64,000 nt of DNA from an uncultured Bilophila sp. (GTDB taxonomy: Bacteria; Desulfobacterota; Desulfovibrionia; Desulfovibrionales; Desulfovibrionaceae), in contig CABKMN010000004.1 of assembly GCA_902373525.1 (NCBI GenBank), positions 1 to 64,000 on the forward strand, written 5' to 3'. How positions within the stretch are numbered: position 1 is the stretch's first letter; every line of letters starts with the position of its first letter. This document shows, one piece after another, positions 10,615 to 17,311 of this stretch. A program made the position numbers and the translations under genes. The notes below the pieces were generated by a model. It saw only the letters and a list, made by a program, of their open reading frames with translations, was not told the DNA's origin and ran no database searches.

Positions 10615-11409
10615 ATGTGGAACGCCGAAACAGCCAGACACCTGCATGACTGGTATGCGACGCCGGAAGGGACCTACGCCATCGCTCAGGAAAACCGTCT
10701 CTTCCAGCAACTGATTTCCCAATGGCCCCGCCGCGGGCATACCCTGCTGGACATAGGATGCGGCGCGGGCATCTTTCTCGAAATGCTCTGGCATTACGGA
10801 TTCGACGTCACCGGGCTCGATACCGGCGCCGAACTGCTGGACATGGCCCGCGAACGTCTGGGGAACAGAGCCGAATTCCAGCTCGGCCAACCGGAACATC
10901 TGCCTTTCGACGACAACCAGTTCGACTATGTGGCCCTGCTCACCGTTCTGGAGTACGTCGAGAATCCGGAACAGGTGCTCCGGGAAGCCATCCGCGTGTC
11001 GTACAGAGGCGTCATCGTCGGATTCATGAACGCCTGTTCGCTGTACCAGATACAGCGCATGCTGCACAGGCCCTCGCTGGAATTCCGGCACAGGGCCCAC
11101 AACATGACGCTGTGGAAACTGGCGCGCATGGTCCGCCGGTTATGCCCCGAGGGAACCATCCACGCCCGCTCGGTGCTGCTCGGACCGCCCCCCACATGGA
11201 AAAGAAAAGGCGTTTGGGAGCGCATCAACAGTTTCCAGACCTCCCTCCCCTTCGGAGGGTACCTCGGCGCCTGCATCGATACCCAGCCGCGGGTCCCCAT
11301 GACCCCGCTCCTGCTCCGCGCCAAGGAACGGGCCCTCAACCTCTGTTCGGGGCTCCAGCCGGAGGCGAACCGGGAAGCCGCTTCCCGGTCGCAGGAAACG
11401 CCCCTGTAA
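10615..11409 (+). CDS. SAM-dependent methyltransferase, class I
   Basis: This 264-residue protein has a Rossmann methyltransferase core. Motif I is LLDIGCGAGIFLEML (about residues 43-57), the acidic ribose-contact end is VTGLDTG, and the later strand is FDYVALLTVLEYVENPEQVL. The pattern is that of UbiE/Methyltransf_11 enzymes, but the substrate cannot be read from sequence. The ATG at 10615 has GGAGG about seven bases upstream. It is not clearly in an operon, and its 3' end faces the YHS-like gene. Confidence 0.85.
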   Translation: MWNAETARHLHDWYATPEGTYAIAQENRLFQQLISQWPRRGHTLLDIGCGAGIFLEMLWHYGFDVTGLDTGAELLDMARERLGNRAEFQLGQPEHLPFDDNQFDYVALLTVLEYVENPEQVLREAIRVSYRGVIVGFMNACSLYQIQRMLHRPSLEFRHRAHNMTLWKLARMVRRLCPEGTIHARSVLLGPPPTWKRKGVWERINSFQTSLPFGGYLGACIDTQPRVPMTPLLLRAKERALNLCSGLQPEANREAASRSQETPL

Positions 11410-11487
11410 CCCGTCACAAAGAAGCCTTTCCGAGTTTGGACGAAGGGATCGCAGCCCCCCTGAAGCCGTCACTCTGTGAAGCCGTCA

Positions 11488-11516
11488 TAAAAAAGGAGGC
11501 GGAAAACTCCACCTCC
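11488..11516 (-). terminator. Intrinsic terminator downstream of the folK operon
   Basis: On the minus strand GGAGGTGGA pairs with TCCGCCTCC (one G-T pair) around a four-base loop, followed directly by six T residues. It lies 38 bases beyond the stop of the membrane-anchored YHS-like gene. Confidence 0.8.
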
Positions 11517-11554
11517 CGTCGTATGCATGAAGAAACGCCCGGTTCCCGGAACGG

Positions 11555-11836
11555 CTATTCGTCGCCCCCGGTCTTTTCGGGCAGTTTCCCGGCGCGTCTC
11601 AGGAACTCGTCACGGCAGTCATAACTGCAAAAACGGTGCACCGTGCTCCCGTCCCGGACGGTGATGTTGCTGTCGGCATCGATATAGGCGCCGCAGACGG
11701 GGTCCTTCACCATATCGCCGGTCGCGACGAGGTGCTCCTTTTCCTTCTTGCTGTCCTCACCGCTCTTTTTGCGGTCGTTCATGAACATGCGATACAGCAC
11801 ATACCCCACAAGCGCGAGGATCAACCATTTCCACAT
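11555..11836 (-). CDS. Membrane-anchored YHS/TRASH-like small metal-binding protein
   Basis: This 93-residue protein has an N-terminal membrane segment (WLILALVGYVLYRMF), then a charged Lys/Glu linker. A C-terminal module follows with DPVCGAYI near residue 46 and RFCSYDCRDEF near residue 69. The Cys spacing is that of YHS/TRASH-type metal-binding domains seen in heavy-metal handling proteins. The metal and role are unknown. It follows folK by 21 bases on the same strand and ends at a clear terminator, so the two form an operon. Confidence 0.8.
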   Translation of the reverse strand: MWKWLILALVGYVLYRMFMNDRKKSGEDSKKEKEHLVATGDMVKDPVCGAYIDADSNITVRDGSTVHRFCSYDCRDEFLRRAGKLPEKTGGDE

Positions 11837-11857
11837 GGTGCAACTCCAGCATTGCCG

Positions 11858-12376
11858 TTACTGGCGGATGCGGTTCCCTTCCACGGCATGAGCGAGGGAA
11901 CGCAACACCTCTCCGGGGGTACGCCCATCGGAAAGGAGCAGATTCGGTTCGATGTCCCGCAGGGGCACGAGCACGAAGGCCCGTTCCAGCATGCGCGGGT
12001 GCGGCAGAGTCAGATGCGGCGTATCCCGGCGTTCCCGATCGAAAAGGAGCAGGTCCAGATCGATGACGCGCGGGCCAAAACGCACCACGGGATTTTCCGG
12101 GGTGTCCCGGACACGCCCCAGCCTCTTTTCCACATCAAGAAGCATATCCAAAAAATCGGGGGCTGTCATGTCCGAAGCGCAGGATACCTTGAGAACCTGA
12201 TTGGCGAACCACGCCTGTTCGCGCACGTTCTGCGGCTCCGTCAGATAGACGGGCGAAGCCGCCTCGATCTTCCAGCCGGGCAGCGCCGCGAGAGCTTCGC
12301 GCGCCGAGGCCAGATTCGTTTCCGGCTCGCCCATGTTGGACCCCATACACACGTAGGCGGTGTGCCTCTCGTTCAT
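11858..12376 (-). CDS. folK: 6-hydroxymethyl-7,8-dihydropterin pyrophosphokinase
   Basis: This 172-residue enzyme transfers pyrophosphate from ATP to hydroxymethyl-dihydropterin in folate synthesis. The start MNERHTAYVCMGSNMG holds the family GSN motif. The central signature RFGPRVIDLDLLLFD (about residues 98-112) carries the magnesium-binding Asp pair, and LPHPRMLERAFVLVPL closes the active site. The frame extends upstream, but that segment overlaps the divergent recombinase promoter, so the ATG at 12376 is preferred. Confidence 0.94.
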   Translation of the reverse strand: MNERHTAYVCMGSNMGEPETNLASAREALAALPGWKIEAASPVYLTEPQNVREQAWFANQVLKVSCASDMTAPDFLDMLLDVEKRLGRVRDTPENPVVRFGPRVIDLDLLLFDRERRDTPHLTLPHPRMLERAFVLVPLRDIEPNLLLSDGRTPGEVLRSLAHAVEGNRIRQ

Positions 12377-12403
12377 TCTACCGCTCCAAAAGACGTAACC
12401 GGT

Positions 12404-12432
12404 TTGCGATTCCGCATGGTCTGGTGTATTCT
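12404..12432 (+). promoter_or_regulatory. Near-consensus promoter abutting the Xer recombinase start
   Basis: TTGCGA and TATTCT are separated by exactly 17 bases. The expected transcription start, about seven bases past the -10, falls on or next to the ATG at 12439, which would give a leaderless or nearly leaderless mRNA. No ribosome site precedes that ATG. Confidence 0.5.
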
Positions 12433-12438
12433 GCCAAC

Positions 12439-13467
12439 ATGAACACAACCACGCGAACCAAGACGCCATCCGCATCGGCGGAAGCGGGACGGGCCGCCGA
12501 CGCGCCCGGCGTTTTTCCGGCGCGGCTGGCTTCCCGCTGGCTTGACGGACTCATAGCCGAACGGGGACTGTCGCGCAATACCGTCGCGGCCTACAGGCAG
12601 GACCTGGATGCGCTCCGCGATTTTCTGGACGAACTGGGGACGCCGCTCACCGGCCTTGACGACGAGAACATCACGCTGTTCGTCGCCTGGCTGCGCAAGC
12701 GGGGCGACGCGGCGCGTACGCTTGCGCGGCGGATATCCTCCCTGCGCGGCTTTCTCGCCTGGTGCGTGGACCGGGGCGCCCTTCCCTCCAATCCCGCCGC
12801 GCTCATCGATACGCCGAAACTCCCGTCCCTCCTGCCGGACGTGCTCACGCAACAGGAAATCACCCGGCTCCTCAACGCGCCGGACGCCACCGGCAAGCTC
12901 GGCCTCCGGGACCGGGCCATGCTGGAACTGCTGTACGCCGCGGGCATGCGCGTTTCCGAACTCATCGAACTCCAGCCCCTCGACCTCGATCTCCAGCGCG
13001 GAGTGGTGCGGATATTCGGCAAGGGCAGCAAGGAACGCCTCGTCCCGCTCCACGACGCCGCCGTCATGCGCATGGCCGAGTACCTCCGGGATGTCCGGCC
13101 CCTCTTCACGCCCGTCGAAAACAAGGTCTTCCTCAACCGCTCCGGCAACGGGCTCTCCCGTCAGGGCGTCTGGAAACTGGTCAAGCGGTACGCGCTGGAG
13201 GCGGGCATCCGCAAGCCCATTTCCCCGCACACGTTCCGGCATTCCTTCGCCACCCATCTGCTGGAAGGCGGGGCCGATCTGCGCTCCGTGCAGATACTGC
13301 TCGGGCATGCGGACATGAGCGCCACGGAACTCTACACGCATGTCCAGTCCGAGCGCCTGCTGCACATCCACAGACAATACCATCCCCGGTCGCGCCATCC
13401 CGACGACGCCACGGCCGAAACGCCGCCTCTTCCCGGCGACGGAGCCTCCTCAAAGGAAACCGCATGA
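12439..13467 (+). CDS. xerD: Tyrosine recombinase of the XerC/XerD family
   Basis: This 342-residue site-specific recombinase is expected to resolve chromosome dimers at dif with a Xer partner and FtsK. A short Ala/Ser-rich head precedes the SAM-like core-binding domain (about 28-115). The catalytic domain has all six active residues: Arg171 (AAGMRVSEL), Lys195 (FGKGSKER), His264 and Arg267 (HTFRH), His290 (LLGHADM) and nucleophile Tyr299. It resembles XerD more than XerC, but that split is not certain. Its stop overlaps the next gene (ATGA). Confidence 0.9.
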   Translation: MNTTTRTKTPSASAEAGRAADAPGVFPARLASRWLDGLIAERGLSRNTVAAYRQDLDALRDFLDELGTPLTGLDDENITLFVAWLRKRGDAARTLARRISSLRGFLAWCVDRGALPSNPAALIDTPKLPSLLPDVLTQQEITRLLNAPDATGKLGLRDRAMLELLYAAGMRVSELIELQPLDLDLQRGVVRIFGKGSKERLVPLHDAAVMRMAEYLRDVRPLFTPVENKVFLNRSGNGLSRQGVWKLVKRYALEAGIRKPISPHTFRHSFATHLLEGGADLRSVQILLGHADMSATELYTHVQSERLLHIHRQYHPRSRHPDDATAETPPLPGDGASSKETA

Positions 13468-16220
13468 AACCATCTCTGGTCCCCGCCCCCACCGTCATCA
13501 CCTGCCACAGCAATGCCGACTGGGACGCCCTGTCCTCGATGATCGGGATGTCGATGCTCCATCCCGAGGGCATCATGATCTTTCCGGGCAGCATGGAAAA
13601 GCCGCTGAACCAGTTCTTCAACGAAACGGCGGCGTTTCTGTATACCTTCAAGGGGCCCAAGGAAATCGATCCCGCCAGCGTGCGGCGGGTCATCGTCGTC
13701 GATACGCAGATGCGTTCCCGCGTTCCGCACGTACACGAATTTCTCGAACTGCCCGGCGTCGAAGTGCAGGTCTGGGACCACCATCCGACGCCCGCCGCCG
13801 ACTCCGGGGAAAAGAGCAGGGTCATCCGCGCGGACATCGCCCGCATCGGCACCACCGGCTCAACCTGCACCCTCATCTGTCAGGCCATGCAGGAACAGGG
13901 CATCACTCCGACCTGTCAGGAGGCGACCTTCCTCGGGCTCGGCATCTACGGCGATACCGGGGCGTTCACCTACACCTCCACCAAGACGGAAGACTTCCTC
14001 GCCGCCGCGTGGCTGCGTCAATATGGGATGGACCTGCCCTTCATCGCCGATCTCGTCCAGACGGGCATGACCAGCATCCACATCAAGGTACTGAACGAGC
14101 TCCTCGATTCGGCCTCCGTCCATGAAGTCGGCCCCTACAGCGTGGTCCTTGCGGAAGCGACGCTGGACAGCTTCATGGGCGACTTCGCCTACCTCGCCCA
14201 AAAATTTATGGAAATGGAATCCTGCAACGTTCTCTTCGCCCTCGCCAACATGGAAGAGAAGGTGCAGGTCGTCGCCCGGAGCCGGGTGGACGCCGTGGAC
14301 GTGGGGCAAATCTGCAAGAACCTCGGGGGCGGCGGGCACCGTTTCGCGGCTTCCGCCTCCGTCAAGAACACCCCGATCCCCGAACTCAAGGACGCCATCT
14401 TCCAGCAGCTCTACATGCAGGTCAACCCGAACAAGCAGGCCCGGGACCTCATGTCCTCCCCCGCCGTGGGCATCGAGGACAGGCAGAGCATCCGGGAGGC
14501 GGAACAGATCATGAACCGCTACGGCCTGAAGGCGGCTCCCGTCTTCAGGACCGGAACCCGTCACTGCATCGGGTACATGGAGTGTCAGATCGCTTCGAAG
14601 GCCATTTCCCACGAACTGGGCGACATGCCGGTTTCGGAGTACATGCAGCGCACCGTCCTGACGGTCCCGCCGGACGCCCCCCTGCAACGGCTCATGAAAA
14701 TCATCGTGGGCGCGCACCAGCGTCTGGTCCCCGTGGTGGAAAAAAACGAAGTCGTCGGCGTCGTGACCCGGACCGACCTCGTCAACATGTTCGTGGAAGA
14801 CCCCTCCGGCGTTCCCATCCCGGTCAACACCAGCGGCCGTGAACGCAATCTGGCCAAGCTGCTGTCCACGCGGCTCCCCCAGCCCATGCTGCGCATGCTG
14901 CACACCGCCGGGGAACTGGCGGACAGCCTGCACGTCAACGTCTACGCCGTGGGCGGATTCGTCCGCGACATCATGCTCAGCCGCCCCGCCGTCGAGTTCG
15001 ACGACGTCGATCTGGTGGTCGAGAGCGACGGCATCGCCTTCGCCAAGGAACTCGCCAAAAAACTCGGAGGCCGCGTCCGCGAACACCGGATGTTCATGAC
15101 CGCCCTCGTCATCTACACGGACGAAAACGGCGTCGAACAACGTCTCGACGTCGCCACGGCGCGCCTCGAATACTACAAGTATCCCGCCGCACTGCCGACC
15201 GTGGAGCTCTCCTCCATCAAGATGGACCTGTTCCGGCGCGACTTCACCATCAACGCCATGGCCCTCCGTCTCAACAAGGGGCAGTTCGGCTGTCTCGTGG
15301 ACTTTTTCGGAGGGCAAAGCGACATCCAGCGCAAGACCATCCGCATCATCCACGCCCTGAGCTTCGTGGAAGACCCCACCCGCATCATCCGGGCGGTACG
15401 TTTCGAGCAGCGCTACGGGTTCCACATCAGCACGCAGGGCGAAAAGCTCATCAAGAACGCCCTGTCCCTGAATCTGGTCGAAAAGCTGTCCGGCGCACGC
15501 ATCCTGCACGAGCTGAACCTGATCTTCCGGGAGGACGAACCCGAAACCTGCCTGCGCCGCCTGAACGGACTCGGCGTGCTGGCGGCGATCCATCCGAGCC
15601 TCACTCTGACGCCCGACAAGAACGAGCTCCTCGACTCTCTGCGGGAAGTGATCGACTGGTACCGGCTCCTCTATTTCAAGGAAACGCCGGAGCTCGGCAC
15701 GCTCTACCTCATGGCGCTGTGCAGCGCCGTCCCCGCCATCGAAACGGCGGACATCCTGCACCGTCTGGGCCTGAACCCCACGGCCCGGGAAACGATCCTG
15801 AGCCTGCGGGAAAGCGTCCGCATGACGCTGGTGGAACTCATCAACTGGCATCGGGACACGCAAAAGAACGGGCAAAAGGACCACGCCGTCAGCCGTCTCT
15901 GCGCCCTGCTCGCCCCCCTGCCCCTCGAAGGCACCCTCTACCTTATGGCGCGTTCTCCCAATGAGGAGATCAGCGGCAGCGTCTCCCAGTACATCTACAA
16001 GTGGCGTCAATTCAAGGTGGACATCTCCGGGGACGATCTGCGCGGGATGGGACTGGAACCGGGGCCGGAATTCGGAGCAATCATGCGCCGGGTTCTGGCG
16101 GCGAAACTGGACGGCCGGGCCGGAACCCGCGAGCTTCAGCTCGAACTGGCGAAGGAGCTGATCGAAAAGGGCATTCCCGACGCGCGCCCCTTTTCCCAGA
16201 GCCGTAAAAACACGCGCTGA
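13464..16220 (+). CDS. DHH phosphoesterase-CBS-tRNA nucleotidyltransferase/poly(A) polymerase fusion
   Basis: This 918-residue cytoplasmic protein has three parts. Residues 1-320 are a DHH/DHHA1 phosphoesterase (CHSNADWDALSSM, VVDTQ, WDHHP, and the GGGGHRFAAS loop). Residues about 325-455 hold two CBS repeats. The rest is a class II nucleotidyltransferase with VGGFVRDIML, the metal-binding DDVDLVVE and RRDFTINAMAL, then the RNA-binding helical region. In organisms with split CCA addition, this fusion is usually the A-adding or poly(A) enzyme; a separate CC-adding enzyme would then be needed. It is translationally coupled to the recombinase. Confidence 0.9.
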   Translation: MKPSLVPAPTVITCHSNADWDALSSMIGMSMLHPEGIMIFPGSMEKPLNQFFNETAAFLYTFKGPKEIDPASVRRVIVVDTQMRSRVPHVHEFLELPGVEVQVWDHHPTPAADSGEKSRVIRADIARIGTTGSTCTLICQAMQEQGITPTCQEATFLGLGIYGDTGAFTYTSTKTEDFLAAAWLRQYGMDLPFIADLVQTGMTSIHIKVLNELLDSASVHEVGPYSVVLAEATLDSFMGDFAYLAQKFMEMESCNVLFALANMEEKVQVVARSRVDAVDVGQICKNLGGGGHRFAASASVKNTPIPELKDAIFQQLYMQVNPNKQARDLMSSPAVGIEDRQSIREAEQIMNRYGLKAAPVFRTGTRHCIGYMECQIASKAISHELGDMPVSEYMQRTVLTVPPDAPLQRLMKIIVGAHQRLVPVVEKNEVVGVVTRTDLVNMFVEDPSGVPIPVNTSGRERNLAKLLSTRLPQPMLRMLHTAGELADSLHVNVYAVGGFVRDIMLSRPAVEFDDVDLVVESDGIAFAKELAKKLGGRVREHRMFMTALVIYTDENGVEQRLDVATARLEYYKYPAALPTVELSSIKMDLFRRDFTINAMALRLNKGQFGCLVDFFGGQSDIQRKTIRIIHALSFVEDPTRIIRAVRFEQRYGFHISTQGEKLIKNALSLNLVEKLSGARILHELNLIFREDEPETCLRRLNGLGVLAAIHPSLTLTPDKNELLDSLREVIDWYRLLYFKETPELGTLYLMALCSAVPAIETADILHRLGLNPTARETILSLRESVRMTLVELINWHRDTQKNGQKDHAVSRLCALLAPLPLEGTLYLMARSPNEEISGSVSQYIYKWRQFKVDISGDDLRGMGLEPGPEFGAIMRRVLAAKLDGRAGTRELQLELAKELIEKGIPDARPFSQSRKNTR

Positions 16221-16234
16221 CGTCCTGTGACCGG

Positions 16235-16295
16235 CGGCAAGGGCTTGCCGTACAAGCCCTTGCCGTGTAGAAGAGTGAAAAACGATTTTTCACTC
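16235..16295 (+). terminator. Two tandem perfect hairpins before the HIT gene
   Basis: The first has 13-bp arms at 16235-16247 and 16253-16265 (CGGCAAGGGCTTG paired around CCGTA). The second has 10-bp arms at 16273-16282 and 16286-16295 (GAGTGAAAAA/TTTTTCACTC) with a three-base loop. The second ends 19 bases before the HIT start codon. The pair may terminate the upstream transcript or attenuate into the HIT-lapA genes. Confidence 0.6.
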
Positions 16296-16314
16296 AAATG
16301 AAGGAAGCTGTCTT

Positions 16315-16821
16315 ATGACACATCCTCTGTGGGCCCCCTGGCGCATGGACTATATTTTGGGGCCGAAACCGGATTCCTGCGTTCTCTGTCTCCCCCCGGA
16401 CGATCTTTCCCACGACGAGGAACGCCTCGTTCTGTACCGGGGCAAGACCGCATTCGTCATCATGAACAAGTTCCCGTACAACAACGGGCACATCATGGTG
16501 GCTCCGTTACGGCACGTCATGGACCTTCCGCTGCTGACGACGGAGGAATCCACGGAGATCATGGACCTGCTCAAGCAGTGCACCACCATCCTGAGGGAAT
16601 TCTTCAAACCGCAGGGCATCAACGTGGGCCTCAACCTCGGCGAAGCCGCCGGAGCCGGAATCCGCGACCACCTGCACTTTCACCTTGTCCCCCGCTGGAA
16701 CGGTGATTCTTCCTTTATGGCCGTGATGAGCGAAACGCGGGTCATTCCCGATCATCTGGCTTCGACCTATAGCAAACTCAAACCCCTTTTCGCCCGGTTG
16801 CGCCCGGGCAAACCCGCATGA
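16315..16821 (+). CDS. HIT-family nucleotide hydrolase/phosphorylase
   Basis: This 168-residue histidine-triad protein acts on nucleotide substrates such as Ap4A or adenylyl conjugates. The triad is HLHFH at residues 119-123, followed by LVPRW. The upstream CVLC pair (residues 22-25) and the conserved NKFPYNNGH segment (51-59) put it with the Ap4A phosphorylase-like branch that begins LWAPWRMDYI. The substrate is not predictable. Ribosome site AAGGAAG precedes the ATG. The next gene follows after 10 bases. Confidence 0.9.
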   Translation: MTHPLWAPWRMDYILGPKPDSCVLCLPPDDLSHDEERLVLYRGKTAFVIMNKFPYNNGHIMVAPLRHVMDLPLLTTEESTEIMDLLKQCTTILREFFKPQGINVGLNLGEAAGAGIRDHLHFHLVPRWNGDSSFMAVMSETRVIPDHLASTYSKLKPLFARLRPGKPA

Positions 16822-16831
16822 GGAGAGGTCT

Positions 16832-17242
16832 ATGCGTTACATCAAAGTGCTGCTGCTGGTCATTCTGTTCTTCCTGGTCATGATGTTCTTCGTGCAGAAC
16901 CAGGGTGCGTTCTCGCAGGCTGTTCCGCTGAAACTCGATCTGCTGTTCCTCCCGCCGGTCGAATCCGCTCCCATGCCGTTCTATACGCTGCTCATCATCT
17001 GTTTCGTGCTCGGGGCGCTGTGCATTCTCGCCATGCTGATGTGGGATCGCGTGTCCCTGTCCGCCAAACTGACCGTGGCCAACATGCGCGTCCGCAGCCT
17101 CGAAAAGGAACTCGCCAAGGCCGCCAAGAGCACCGAAGCCGTCCAGAAGAAACTTGAGGCCTCCGAAGCCAAGGCCGCCCAGCTCGCCGACGATGTGGAA
17201 AACGCGAAAAAGGCTGCTTCCGAAACCGTCGAACAGGCGTAA
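16832..17242 (+). CDS. LapA-domain inner membrane protein
   Basis: This 136-residue protein has two membrane segments (about 3-22 and 48-70) separated by a short periplasmic stretch, then a C-terminal coiled coil rich in Ala, Lys and Glu (about 82-136). The N-terminal VQN motif and layout fit the LapA (DUF1049) family; in Escherichia coli LapA works with LapB in controlling LPS synthesis. No lapB is next to it here, so a role in LPS control is only by analogy. A hairpin lies 18 bases after the stop. Confidence 0.82.
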   Translation: MRYIKVLLLVILFFLVMMFFVQNQGAFSQAVPLKLDLLFLPPVESAPMPFYTLLIICFVLGALCILAMLMWDRVSLSAKLTVANMRVRSLEKELAKAAKSTEAVQKKLEASEAKAAQLADDVENAKKAASETVEQA

Positions 17243-17260
17243 CCCCTTACCTTTCATCAT

Positions 17261-17299
17261 GCCCACGCACGGCCTCCGCCGGAGGATCGTGCGTGGGCA
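17261..17299 (+). terminator. Hairpin immediately upstream of mutS
   Basis: The outer arms GCCCACGCAC and GTGCGTGGGC are perfect (10 bp), and an inner CCTCCG/CGGAGG arm extends the stem. Only a weak T-stretch (ATTCTTG) follows. The structure ends 12 bases before the mutS ATG and holds the only GGAGG in the area, so it may both end the lapA transcript and affect mutS translation. Confidence 0.55.
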
Positions 17300-17311
17300 T
17301 TCTTGCCGCAT

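Noticed and set aside
13860..16010. 716-codon minus-strand frame opposite the DHH-CBS-nucleotidyltransferase gene
   Set aside because: Asp/Val/His-rich shadow with no motifs or ribosome site.
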